From contig JAFOMG010000017.1 in NCBI GenBank assembly GCA_017418975.1, positions 828,537 through 892,536 of the forward strand: DNA of 64,000 nt, given 5' to 3'. The stretch comes from Sphingomonas sp. (GTDB lineage Bacteria > Pseudomonadota > Alphaproteobacteria > Sphingomonadales > Sphingomonadaceae). Under the pieces are notes generated by a model. It searched no databases. It worked only from the letters and a program-made list of their open reading frames with translations, and was not told the DNA's origin. A program made the translations under genes and the position numbers. Shown piece by piece: positions 34,475 to 43,266 of this stretch. The stretch's first letter is position 1; the number at the start of each line of letters is the position of its first letter.

Positions 34475-36073
34475 ATGATGAAGCCCATCACCGTGATCGG
34501 ATTCCTTGGCTCCACGCTCGATGCGAGCAAGTTCGGCCCGTCGCGCTGGAACAAGTGGCGCCCCTCGGTCGCGCTCGCCATGCACGAGGACCTGCGCGTC
34601 GATCGCTTCATCCTGCTGCACGGCTCGCTGCACCGCCGGCTGGCCGAATATGTCGCCGAGGACATCGCGTCGGTCTCTCCCGAGACCCGCGTCGAAATGC
34701 GCCTGCTCGATTTCGGCGATCCGTGGGATTTCGAGCAGGTGTACGGCAAGTTGCTCGACTTCGCCCGGGCCGAGCCCCTTGATCCCGATGCCGAGGACTA
34801 TCTGATCCACATCACCACCGGCACCCATGTCGCGCAGATCTGCCTCTTCCTGCTGACGGAGGCGCGCTACCTGCCCGGCCGCCTGATCCAGACCCAGCCG
34901 CGGCGCGGCACGCCGGGAGACGCGGCGGGGCAGTGGAACGTGATCGACCTCGATCTGTCACGCTATGACAGCATCGCCACGCGCTTCGCCGCCGCCGCCA
35001 AGGAAGGCACCTCGTTCCTCAAGTCCGGCATCGAGACCCGGAACGCTGCCTTCAACCGGATGATCGACGAGATCGAGCGCGTGGCGCTGCGCTCCAAGGC
35101 ACCGATCCTGCTGATGGGGCCCACGGGAGCGGGCAAGAGCCAGCTCGCGCGGCGCATCTACGAGCTGAAGCGGCTCAAGCACCAGATCGCCGGCACCTTC
35201 GTCGAAGTGAATTGCGCGACGCTGAAGGGCGACGGGGCGATGTCGGCCTTGTTCGGCCACCGCAAGGGCGCCTTCACCGGCGCGGTCGCCGATCGGCCCG
35301 GGCTGCTGCGCGCCGCCGACAAGGGCATGCTGTTCCTCGACGAGATCGGCGAGCTCGGGCTGGACGAGCAGGCGATGATCCTGCGCGCGATCGAGGACAA
35401 GCGCTTCCTGCCCGTCGGCTCGGACAAGGAAGCGGCGTCGGAGTTCCAGCTGATCGCCGGCACCAATCGCAGTCTGGGCGAGGCCGTGGCCACCGGCGGG
35501 TTTCGAGACGATCTCTATGCGCGCCTGAACCTGTGGACCTTCCAATTGCCCGGCCTGGCCGAGCGGCGCGAGGACATCGAGCCCAATCTCGACTATGAGC
35601 TGGATCGCTTCGCCGAGCGCGAGGGCAGCCGCGCCAGCTTCAACAAGGAGGCGCGGCAACGCTATGTGGCGTTCGCGACCGGCCCGGATGCCCATTGGCC
35701 TGGCAATTTCCGCGACCTCGCGGCCAGCATCACCCGGATGGCGACGCTCAGCCCCACGGGCCGGATCGACATGGAGTGCGTCGAGGCGGAGATTCAGCGC
35801 CTGAAGCGGCTCTGGTCCGGCCAGGGCGACGAGGGCGCGGACCTGCTGGCGGAAATTCTCGCGCCCGACATTCTGGCCGGCATCGACCTTTTCGATCGGG
35901 TGCAGCTTGCCGAAACCATCCGGATCTGCCGGAAGAGCCGGTCCCTCTCCGAAGCCGGGCGCACGCTCTTCGCGGCATCGCGCGCGCGCAGGACATCGGC
36001 GAACGATGCCGATCGGCTGCGCAAATATCTCGCGCGCTTCGGGCTGGACTGGGCGAGCGCGTCGTCCGGGTGA
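34475..36073 (+). CDS. rtcR: Sigma-54-dependent RNA-repair regulator RtcR
   Basis: 532-residue activator. The N-terminal domain (residues 1-185; MMKPITVIGFLGSTLD, then HITTGTHVAQICLFLLTEAR) is the RtcR regulatory domain, of CARF type, thought to sense RNA-derived ligands. The AAA+ domain has Walker A GPTGAGKS (215-222), the sigma-54 contact loop GAFTGA (265-270), Walker B MLFLDE (285-290) and FRDDLYARLN. A C-terminal helical DNA-binding part follows (SRSLSEAGRTLFAASRARRT). The start may be the ATG at 34475 or at 34478. It is divergent from the rsr-rtcB operon, whose -24/-12 promoter lies in the shared gap. Confidence 0.96.
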   Translation: MMKPITVIGFLGSTLDASKFGPSRWNKWRPSVALAMHEDLRVDRFILLHGSLHRRLAEYVAEDIASVSPETRVEMRLLDFGDPWDFEQVYGKLLDFARAEPLDPDAEDYLIHITTGTHVAQICLFLLTEARYLPGRLIQTQPRRGTPGDAAGQWNVIDLDLSRYDSIATRFAAAAKEGTSFLKSGIETRNAAFNRMIDEIERVALRSKAPILLMGPTGAGKSQLARRIYELKRLKHQIAGTFVEVNCATLKGDGAMSALFGHRKGAFTGAVADRPGLLRAADKGMLFLDEIGELGLDEQAMILRAIEDKRFLPVGSDKEAASEFQLIAGTNRSLGEAVATGGFRDDLYARLNLWTFQLPGLAERREDIEPNLDYELDRFAEREGSRASFNKEARQRYVAFATGPDAHWPGNFRDLAASITRMATLSPTGRIDMECVEAEIQRLKRLWSGQGDEGADLLAEILAPDILAGIDLFDRVQLAETIRICRKSRSLSEAGRTLFAASRARRTSANDADRLRKYLARFGLDWASASSG

Positions 36074-36088
36074 GCAGGTCCGCGCCGC

Positions 36089-37255
36089 TCAGGCCGCGCG
36101 GCTGACCCTCGAGCGCAGCGTGGCATAGGCCTGGAACAGCTCGGCGAAATGCATGTCCATCGTTCGCGGCGCCTCGTCCAGCGCGCGGGGCACGATGGCG
36201 GAGCGATCCGCGACGAAGCCGAGAATGGCGTCGCGGAGCGACTGGACGTCCCCCGCGCGATATCGCCGGCTCGGCGCGCGATCGGCATGGTCGGCGGCGC
36301 CCCCGCGATCGGGCACGATCACCGGCAGTCCGCTCGCCCGCGCCTCGGCCGCGGCCATGCAGAAGGTCTCGGCCTCGCAACCATGGACCAGCGCATCCGC
36401 GCTCGCCATCAGGCGCGCAAGCGCCGCCCGATCGGCGACCGGCCCCGGGATCCGGATATGGGGGGAGCCCCCCGCGCGCGCCACCAGCCGGCCCCGCAAC
36501 CGCCCCTCGCCCACCAGCAGCAGCGCGATCGGATGCAATGTGCCCGCGGAAAGCGCCGCGTCGATCACCATGCCCCAGCGCTTCTCCGCCGCGTGGCGGC
36601 CGACTCCCAGCAACAGAGTCGCGGAAGGATCGAGATCGCATTCGGCGAGCAACGCGGCACGATATTGGGCATCCCGATGCCAGGGCGCGAAGATCCCGGG
36701 CTCGACGCCCATCGGGATGGTGACAACGCCGGGCATCCCGCCCGCGCTCAGCCGCGCCGCGAATTCCCCGCTGGCGCTGACCACCAGGTCATAGGCCGTG
36801 CCCAGGCGACGGAGATGCCGCCAGAAGAAGTCGAACCCGCGATCGATCGTCTCGATGCTCGCGACCGGTCCGAACCAGCGATAGGCATAGGCGGACAGCG
36901 GATCGGCGTGCATGACCAGCGCGCGCGGCGCGGCCCCGTCCCAGCGCGCCACCATCGACGCGCTGCTCCAGGGCGACGACGCCTCGACGAAATCGGGACG
37001 CCAGCGATCCAGTGCGCGGTGCAGGGTCTTTTCGTTGTCGAAGTAGCGATAGCGCCGATCGAGCGGAAATGGCGGGGACGCCAGCGTCTCCAATACCGCG
37101 CCGGCACCGCGCCGGATCACGGCATCGTGCTTGCCGGGGGCCAGCACGATGACCTCATGGCCCAGCGCCGCCGCGGCCGCGAGCTTCCGATCGACATAAG
37201 ACCGCACGCCCCCGCCCAGGGGGGCGTAAAAGGCGCTGACATCGACGATCCTCAT
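36089..37255 (-). CDS. GT4-family glycosyltransferase
   Basis: 388 residues with the two-Rossmann GT-B architecture. The N-terminus MRIVDVSAFYAPLGGGVRSY and AALGHEVIVLAPGKHDAV form the acceptor side. The C-terminal half has LLLGVGRHAAEKRWGMVIDA, the E-x7-E type segment GCEAETFCMAAAEARASGLP and VIVPDRGGAADH, typical of GT4 enzymes that use nucleotide-sugar donors. Substrate and acceptor are unknown. It is convergent with rtcR (15 bp apart) and probably unrelated to RNA repair. Confidence 0.88.
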   Translation of the reverse strand: MRIVDVSAFYAPLGGGVRSYVDRKLAAAAALGHEVIVLAPGKHDAVIRRGAGAVLETLASPPFPLDRRYRYFDNEKTLHRALDRWRPDFVEASSPWSSASMVARWDGAAPRALVMHADPLSAYAYRWFGPVASIETIDRGFDFFWRHLRRLGTAYDLVVSASGEFAARLSAGGMPGVVTIPMGVEPGIFAPWHRDAQYRAALLAECDLDPSATLLLGVGRHAAEKRWGMVIDAALSAGTLHPIALLLVGEGRLRGRLVARAGGSPHIRIPGPVADRAALARLMASADALVHGCEAETFCMAAAEARASGLPVIVPDRGGAADHADRAPSRRYRAGDVQSLRDAILGFVADRSAIVPRALDEAPRTMDMHFAELFQAYATLRSRVSRAA

Positions 37256-37387
37256 CTCGCACCGGCTCCGTCACCGACGCGATCAGGGCCTGGCTGCCGC
37301 AGAACAGGCATGAATTCCGCTCGTTTCTCCATTACTGGAGCAAGGACGCCGCCGGTTACGCTGCACCGCAGTAGACCGTGAAATTTT

Positions 37388-37975
37388 TTGTCTTCCGTCT
37401 CCGCTTGCCCGGCAAGAGGACATGGGGCAAATGCCGCGATCGGAAGGAGTCGACCGATCCATTCTCCTGCTTCCGGGCTCACGCAGCTTTACGAGGAACT
37501 GCGCGGCGAACTGCTGCGCTTCCTCGTCGCGCGTACCGGCAATCCGGTCGAGGCCGAGGACCTGCTCCAGGAGCTGTGGCTGCGCACCCGCGACACCCCG
37601 CCCGGCCCGATCGCGAATGGCCGCGCCTATCTCTACCGCGCCGCCCAGAATCTCGTGCTCGACCGCGTCCGCGAGGCACGCCGCCGCGAGACGCGCGACA
37701 AGGACTGGAGCGATAGCCAGGCCGAGACGATCGGCGGCGACCGCGTCGATCCGCAGCCCCGGGTGCTCGATGCCCTGATCGCCCAGGAGGACAGCGCGGC
37801 GCTGCACGCGGCGATCGCGAACCTGCCGGAGGGCGCGGGCCGCGCGTTTCGCCTCCACAAGCTCGAAGGGCTGCCCCATGCCGAAGTGGCGGCGCGGCTT
37901 GGCATCAGCCGCAGCGGCGTCGAAAAGCACATCGCCGTCGCGATGACGCATCTGCGCCGCGCGCTGGAGAACTGA
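37388..37975 (+). CDS. FecI-like ECF sigma factor
   Basis: About 195 residues. Region 2 is seen as LRFLVARTGNPVEAEDLLQE and LYRAAQNLVLDRVREARR. Region 4 is seen as LPEGAGRAFRLHKLEGLPHA then EVAARLGISRSGVEKHIAVA, ending MTHLRRAL. The only in-frame start-like codon upstream of the core is TTG 37388, so the true N-terminus is uncertain; the core begins near LTQLYEELRGELL. It precedes fecR and a TonB receptor, the standard cell-surface signalling arrangement in which an outer-membrane signal frees the sigma factor. Confidence 0.88.
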   Translation: MSSVSACPARGHGANAAIGRSRPIHSPASGLTQLYEELRGELLRFLVARTGNPVEAEDLLQELWLRTRDTPPGPIANGRAYLYRAAQNLVLDRVREARRRETRDKDWSDSQAETIGGDRVDPQPRVLDALIAQEDSAALHAAIANLPEGAGRAFRLHKLEGLPHAEVAARLGISRSGVEKHIAVAMTHLRRALEN

Positions 37976-38049
37976 GGTGCCACCGTTATGGTGGCGTCTT
38001 ATGCGACAACAGGGAGGCATCGGCTCGAACCGGTGCCGGGAATCGGGCG

Positions 38050-38988
38050 ATGAACGAGGATATCCACGAGGCGGCAGCGCGCTGGCATTGCGCGCAACAG
38101 CATGACGACATGAAGTGGCGGGGCTTCACCACCTGGCTGGAGGCCGATCCGCGCCACCGCCTCGCCTATGACGAGATCGCGCTGCTCGACGCGCGGATCG
38201 ACGCGACGCTTCCGATTCCCTCCGCCGGCATGGGAACACCGGAGATGCCCGCGCGCAGCTTCCCGCGCTGGGCGATCGGCTCGGGCATCGCCGTCGCGGC
38301 GGCGGTCACCCTCGCCATCGGCATCGGCATCGGCATCCGCGACGAGCAGCCGGATGCGCCGGCCGCGCGGGAATTCGCCAGCGCGCCCAAGGCGACGCGC
38401 ACCGTGCGGCTCGCCCATGACGTCACTGCCACGCTCGGCGCCGGCTCGCGACTCTCGGAGCCCGAAGCGGGCGGGCCGATGCGGCTGAGCGGCAGCGCCT
38501 TCTTCAACATCCGCCACGATCCCACGCGCAGCGTCGTCGTCGAGGTGGACGGCTATCGCATCCGCGACGTGGGCACCCGCTTCGCGATCAACTCCGCCGA
38601 TGGCGTGCTGAGCCTCTCCGTCGAGGAGGGCAAGGTCGCGCTCCAATTGCCCGGGCAGACCTCGGAAACGCTGGTCGCGGCCGGCCAGGAGGCGATCGCC
38701 CAGGCCGGCAGGGTGATGCTGCGCCCGGCGCGCATGACCGGCATCGCTTCGTGGCGGAGCGGACGTTTCGTCTATGATCAGACGCCGCTCGCACTGGTCG
38801 CCGCCGATATCGCCCGCTACACGGGGCAGCCCGTTTCGGTATCCGGCTCCGCTGCCCAGCGCTCCTTCTCGGGCGTGCTCGCGCCCGGCGACCGACAGGC
38901 AATGGTTTCCACCCTCACCCAATTGACGGGGCTGCATGCGGACAGCGATGGTCAGACGGTCCGGCTGGTCGATCGTACTGGCAGCTAG
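38050..38988 (+). CDS. FecR-family anti-sigma factor
   Basis: 312 residues: an N-terminal cytosolic sigma-binding region (WHCAQQHDDMKWRGFTTWLE, DUF4880-like), a membrane helix near residues 76-98 (AIGSGIAVAAAVTLAIGIGI) and the periplasmic FecR domain (GSGSR-like LGAGSRLSEPEAGGPMRLSG, YRIRDVGTRFAINSADGVLS, VSVEEGKVALQLP-type). The C-terminal part resembles the DUF4974/STN-like region (FVYDQTPLALVAADIARYTG). It relays the receptor signal to the sigma factor encoded before it. Its last 53 bases overlap the receptor gene. Confidence 0.92.
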   Translation: MNEDIHEAAARWHCAQQHDDMKWRGFTTWLEADPRHRLAYDEIALLDARIDATLPIPSAGMGTPEMPARSFPRWAIGSGIAVAAAVTLAIGIGIGIRDEQPDAPAAREFASAPKATRTVRLAHDVTATLGAGSRLSEPEAGGPMRLSGSAFFNIRHDPTRSVVVEVDGYRIRDVGTRFAINSADGVLSLSVEEGKVALQLPGQTSETLVAAGQEAIAQAGRVMLRPARMTGIASWRSGRFVYDQTPLALVAADIARYTGQPVSVSGSAAQRSFSGVLAPGDRQAMVSTLTQLTGLHADSDGQTVRLVDRTGS

Positions 38989-41293
38989 CGTACTGGTGCC
39001 GCCGCCCGCCCAGGCGCGGGACGAACGTTTCGCGATTTCCCTGCCCGCCGGCAACCCTGCCGATATTCTGGAGGCGCTTTCGGCCCAGACCGGCGTGTCG
39101 TTCGTCTATGACGTCCGCCTGCCCGCCGGGCCCACGCGCGCGGCGCGCGGGCGCATGTCCGTGCGCGAAGCGCTCGACCGCATATTGCAGGGCACGCCAG
39201 TCCATGCGGTGCGGATCGGCCCCAGGGCCTTCCGGATCGCCGCACGCCCCCGCCCCCCGCGCCGGGTCGCGCCGCCGGCCCCGTTGGAGCCCATGGGCGC
39301 CGCCACGCTCGATGAGGAGATCGTGGTCACCGCGCGAAAGCTACCCGAGGCCCTGTCATCGATCGCCGGGGCGATCGCGGTCTATGTGCCCCGCGACCCC
39401 ACGCGGCGGGACCGCGCGACCCGCGCCAGCGACGTCGCCCGCACCATCGAGGGGCTGAACGTAGCCAATGGCGGGCTCGGCCGCGAAAGGCCCTTCATCC
39501 GTGGTCTCGCGGACAGCCCCTTCAACGGCTTCAGCCAGTCCACGGTGAGCGTTCAGATCGACGAGGGCCGAGTCACCTATGACGCGGCCGAGCCCGGCCT
39601 CTATCTCACCGACATCGCCCGGGTCGAAGTCCTGAAGGGCCCGCAGGGGCCGCTCTACGGCACCGGCGCGCTCGGCGGCGTCTATCGCATCGTGACCAAC
39701 CGGCCGGTGATCGGCTCCACATCGGCGGCGGCGACCCTCGGCACGCAGAAGGTGGGATCGGGCGGCGTGGGCGCGAGCGCCGAGGCGATGCTCAACCTGC
39801 CGCTCGTCAGCGACCGCGCGGCGCTGCGCCTAGTGGGCTATGCGCGCAGCGACGCCGGCTGGGTCGACGACGCCAACGGCCCGTCGGACGTGAATCGCAC
39901 CCGCATCGCCGGCGGGCGCGCCGCGCTCAGGGTCGCGCCGGCGACCGGATGGACCGCCGATCTGATCGGCGCCTATCAGTTGAGCCGGACGGCCGACAGC
40001 CAATATGTCGATCGCGACTATGAGGACCTGACCCGCAACATCTCCCAGCGGGAGCCGCGCCAGGGCGCTTTCGGGCTGGCACAGGGAATCATCGCCGGCC
40101 CGATCGGCGCATTGCGGCTCACCGCGGTCACCAGCCATGCCTGGCAGGACCAGCATGACGTGTTCGATGCCAGCACCGCGGCCGTGCAGCTGGGCGTGCC
40201 CGGCGCGCTGCGCTATCGCGACGGCCGTACCTATCGCGTCCTCGACCAGGAGGTGCGGCTGGCCTCGGCGCCCGGCAGCGCCTTCACCTGGACGGCAGGC
40301 GTCTCCTATATCTCGGCGGTGACGCGCGCGACGGGCACGGTGGAAACGGCGACCGGCACCGTACCCGATTATTTCGTCCTGCATCGCCGCGTTACCGAGA
40401 CATCGCTGTTCGCCGACGGCGCCTATCCGCTCACCGCCCGCCTGAAGCTGGCGATCGGCATGCGCCTGTTCCGCGCCACGACCGAGGACGAGCGCCAGGA
40501 GGAACTCGACGCGCGCAAGGTGAACCACGCGGTGATCGGCTTTACTCCCAGCGCCTCGCTTTCCTATCAGCTCGCGGACGATCGCCTTCTCTATGTCCGG
40601 CTCGGCACCGCGTACCGGCCGGGCGGCATCGATCCCAGCAACAGCCGGACCGGCCGCTACGTCGGGGATTCCGTCCGCAGCATCGAAGCCGGCGGACGGG
40701 CGAGTTTCGACGGCGGCCGGCTGGACCTCGCCTTTGCCGGTTTTCATGTCGGCTGGCACAATATCCAGTCGGACTATCTCGAGACCGCGGGCCTGGTCGC
40801 CACGCACAATGCCGGCGACGCGATGATATTCGGGGTGGAGGGAAGCGCGTCCTGGCGGCCGGGCGGCGGCTGGCAATTGCGCGGCGGCTTCACCATCCAG
40901 CGCCCGCGGCTGATCAATGCGGCGGACGGCACCCGCCTGCCCAGGGATCGCCGCCTGCCCGTCGTCCCCGACCTTGCCGGCGACTTCACCATAGCGCGCG
41001 CCCTCCGCCTGTTCGGGCACGAGGTAACGCCCTATGCCGCGCTCAACTATGTCGGAGCTTCGCGGCTGAGCTTCGACGACGGCCTGGATCGCGGCATGGG
41101 CGACTATGCGCTGGCCCGCATCGGCGTCACGACCATGATCGGCCCCTTCACCCTCGCGCTCGACCTCGACAATGCGCTCGACGCGCGCGCGGACAGCTTC
41201 GCCTATGGCAACCCCTTCTCGATCCGCAGCGAACATCAGTACACGCCGCTTCGGCCGCGCACCTTCTCGCTTTCCCTCTCGCGCAGCTTCTGA
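38936..41293 (+). CDS. TonB-dependent outer-membrane receptor with STN signalling domain
   Basis: 785 residues. Signal peptide near 1-27 (ending PPPAQA). STN/secretin domain (FAISLPAGNPADILEALSAQ, then REALDRILQGTPVHAVRIGP) at about 35-100. A TonB-box-like EEIVVTAR follows at about 127-134, then the plug (ERPFIRGLADSPFNGF, VEVLKGPQGPLYGTGALGGV) and a 22-strand-type barrel ending in aromatic F (SLSLSRSF). With FecI and FecR genes directly upstream it should be a transducing siderophore or nutrient receptor; the ligand is unknown. The start is ATG 38936 or 38948. Confidence 0.93.
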   Translation: MRTAMVRRSGWSIVLAASVLVPPPAQARDERFAISLPAGNPADILEALSAQTGVSFVYDVRLPAGPTRAARGRMSVREALDRILQGTPVHAVRIGPRAFRIAARPRPPRRVAPPAPLEPMGAATLDEEIVVTARKLPEALSSIAGAIAVYVPRDPTRRDRATRASDVARTIEGLNVANGGLGRERPFIRGLADSPFNGFSQSTVSVQIDEGRVTYDAAEPGLYLTDIARVEVLKGPQGPLYGTGALGGVYRIVTNRPVIGSTSAAATLGTQKVGSGGVGASAEAMLNLPLVSDRAALRLVGYARSDAGWVDDANGPSDVNRTRIAGGRAALRVAPATGWTADLIGAYQLSRTADSQYVDRDYEDLTRNISQREPRQGAFGLAQGIIAGPIGALRLTAVTSHAWQDQHDVFDASTAAVQLGVPGALRYRDGRTYRVLDQEVRLASAPGSAFTWTAGVSYISAVTRATGTVETATGTVPDYFVLHRRVTETSLFADGAYPLTARLKLAIGMRLFRATTEDERQEELDARKVNHAVIGFTPSASLSYQLADDRLLYVRLGTAYRPGGIDPSNSRTGRYVGDSVRSIEAGGRASFDGGRLDLAFAGFHVGWHNIQSDYLETAGLVATHNAGDAMIFGVEGSASWRPGGGWQLRGGFTIQRPRLINAADGTRLPRDRRLPVVPDLAGDFTIARALRLFGHEVTPYAALNYVGASRLSFDDGLDRGMGDYALARIGVTTMIGPFTLALDLDNALDARADSFAYGNPFSIRSEHQYTPLRPRTFSLSLSRSF

Positions 41294-41347
41294 CGAAAAA
41301 AATCGCGTCATGGCTGCGGCATTGGCCGGCGGCGGCGTCTTGCCCAT

Positions 41348-42118
41348 GTGACCCGACCCGGAACAGCATCGCCCCGCAGGCTTCTGGCCTCGATCCACGA
41401 CGTGTCGCCGCGGCACGAGCCGGCGATCGATCGGCTCTTCGGCGAGCTCGCATCGGTGGGCGTGCAGCGCCCGGCCCTGCTCGTGGTGCCGGACTTCTGG
41501 CGCGAGGCGGAGATCCGGCCGGGCTCCCCCTTCGCCGCCCGCCTGCGCGGCTGGGCCGAAGACGGGGTGGAGATGTTCCTCCATGGCTATAGCCATCGGG
41601 ACGAGGCCGAGCATGCTTCCTGGCAGGATCGCGTGAAGGCGAGCCGGATGACGGCGGGCGAAGGGGAGTTCCTCGGCCTCGACGCCGAAGAGGCTGAGCG
41701 TCGCATCCGCGCCGGCCGGTCGCTGATCGAGGATATCACCGGCCGCCCCATCGCCGGCTTCATCGCGCCGGCCTGGCTCTATGGCGATGGCGCGCACAGC
41801 GCCATGAAGGCGCTCGGCATCCCGCTCGCCGAAGACCATATGCGCGTCTGGGCGCCGGACAGCGGGCGCATATTCCTCAAGTCCCCCGTGATCACCTGGG
41901 CGACGCGGACTCGCGCGCGCATGCTGTCGTCGCTCGCCGTCGCAAGCGTCGCCCGGACCATCCCGCTGCCCCGAGTCGTGCGCATCGGCGTGCATCCGGG
42001 CGACGTGACCGTGCCCGCGACGCTTTCGAGCATTCGCCGGACCGTCGCGAAGATCGCGCGGACCCATGTCCCCAGCCAGTATCGCGACTTGGTCGGAGAC
42101 CATGCGTGCGTGTCCTGA
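41348..42118 (+). CDS. DUF2334 polysaccharide deacetylase-like protein
   Basis: 256 residues from GTG 41348. A divergent NodB/carbohydrate-esterase 4 fold: LLASIHDVSPRHEPAIDRLF holds the His-Asp pair, EMFLHGYSHR the second His motif and GFIAPAWLYG a later active-site block. RIGVHPGDV near the end supplies another conserved His. There is no signal peptide. It overlaps the next glycosyltransferase gene by 13 bases, so both are likely co-translated in a cell-surface glycan or glycolipid pathway. Confidence 0.85.
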   Translation: MTRPGTASPRRLLASIHDVSPRHEPAIDRLFGELASVGVQRPALLVVPDFWREAEIRPGSPFAARLRGWAEDGVEMFLHGYSHRDEAEHASWQDRVKASRMTAGEGEFLGLDAEEAERRIRAGRSLIEDITGRPIAGFIAPAWLYGDGAHSAMKALGIPLAEDHMRVWAPDSGRIFLKSPVITWATRTRARMLSSLAVASVARTIPLPRVVRIGVHPGDVTVPATLSSIRRTVAKIARTHVPSQYRDLVGDHACVS

Positions 42119-43266
42119 CCTTTCTGCACAGCTTCGAACCGGGCGGTGTGGAGCGGGTTGCGCTGCGGCTCGTCCGGCATTGGCGCGCGATGGGCGTGGA
42201 GGCACCGCTCTTCCTGGGCCGTGAGGAAGGCGCGCTTCGCGCCGAACTGGCCGATGCCCTGGCCTATACCGCCCCGTCCCAGCCACCGATCGGCACCGCC
42301 TGGTGGGAGACTCCCTGGATGATCGCGCGGCTGCCCGCCGAGATCCGCCGGACCCGCCCCGACGTGCTGTTCGTCTCCGGGAGCACCTACACCATCGTCG
42401 CCGCTGCGATGAAACTGCGCTTCGGCAAGCGCTGCCCGGCGATCGTCGTCAAGATCAGCAACGACCTGGTCCGCCGCGACCTGCCGCCGACGGCGCGTTT
42501 CCTCTGGCGGTTCTGGCTGCGCGTCCAGGCGCGTTTCGCATGGACCTGGGTGATCATGGACGAAGCGATCGCCAAGGACCTGCCCACCGGCATGCGGACA
42601 TCGTTCCGGGTGGTGCACGATCCCGCGATCGAGGAAGCCCGGATCCGCGCGCCGGATCCGCGTCGCGCGGACCTGCCCCGCCGTTTCGTGGCGGTCGGCC
42701 GCCTGGCCCCGCAAAAGGACTATCCGTTGATGCTGCGCGCCTTTGCCCGCGGCGCGCGCGAAGACGAGACGCTGACGATCTATGGAGACGGCCCCGACCG
42801 TGCGGCGCTGGAGACGCTCGCCGCCGCGCTCGGCATCACGGAGCGCGTCGATTTCGTCGGCCACGTATCCGACGCCGCATCGCGGCTGTCGGGTTTCGAC
42901 ACGCTGCTGCTCTCTTCCCGCTACGAAGGAGTCCCCGCCGTCCTGATCGAGGCGCTCGCCGCCGGGCTCTCGGTGATCTCGACCGACAGCGGCGCAGGCG
43001 TGCGCAGCGTGCTCGGCGATGGCCATTACGGGATGATCGTGGCCCGCGACGAAGCCGCGCTCGCGGCGGCGATCGCGAACGCGGATGCGGCGTCGACACC
43101 GGCGCCGCATGCCAGCCGGCGCGAACATGTCCGCCGCTTCACCATCGAGCAATCCGCCGGAATCTATCTCGACACCTTCGTCGCCGCAGCGCGCGGCGAG
43201 GCGCACACAACCCCCGCACCATCCCAAATCGACGAGTTCGCATGGCCAGTTCCGCCAGCCCGATGA
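42106..43266 (+). CDS. GT4-family glycosyltransferase
   Basis: 386 residues from GTG 42106. N-terminal acceptor domain starts RVLTFLHSFEPGGVERVALR, the typical GG-E-R form. The donor domain has FVAVGRLAPQKDYPLMLRAF, LTIYGDGPDRAALETLA and LLLSSRYEGVPAVLIEALAA (the E-x7-E segment), then GLSVISTDSGAGVRSVL. This is a retaining GT4 enzyme. It lies between the DUF2334 gene and a membrane protein, overlapping both, so the three act together, probably on a cell-surface glycan. Confidence 0.92.
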   Translation: MRVLTFLHSFEPGGVERVALRLVRHWRAMGVEAPLFLGREEGALRAELADALAYTAPSQPPIGTAWWETPWMIARLPAEIRRTRPDVLFVSGSTYTIVAAAMKLRFGKRCPAIVVKISNDLVRRDLPPTARFLWRFWLRVQARFAWTWVIMDEAIAKDLPTGMRTSFRVVHDPAIEEARIRAPDPRRADLPRRFVAVGRLAPQKDYPLMLRAFARGAREDETLTIYGDGPDRAALETLAAALGITERVDFVGHVSDAASRLSGFDTLLLSSRYEGVPAVLIEALAAGLSVISTDSGAGVRSVLGDGHYGMIVARDEAALAAAIANADAASTPAPHASRREHVRRFTIEQSAGIYLDTFVAAARGEAHTTPAPSQIDEFAWPVPPAR

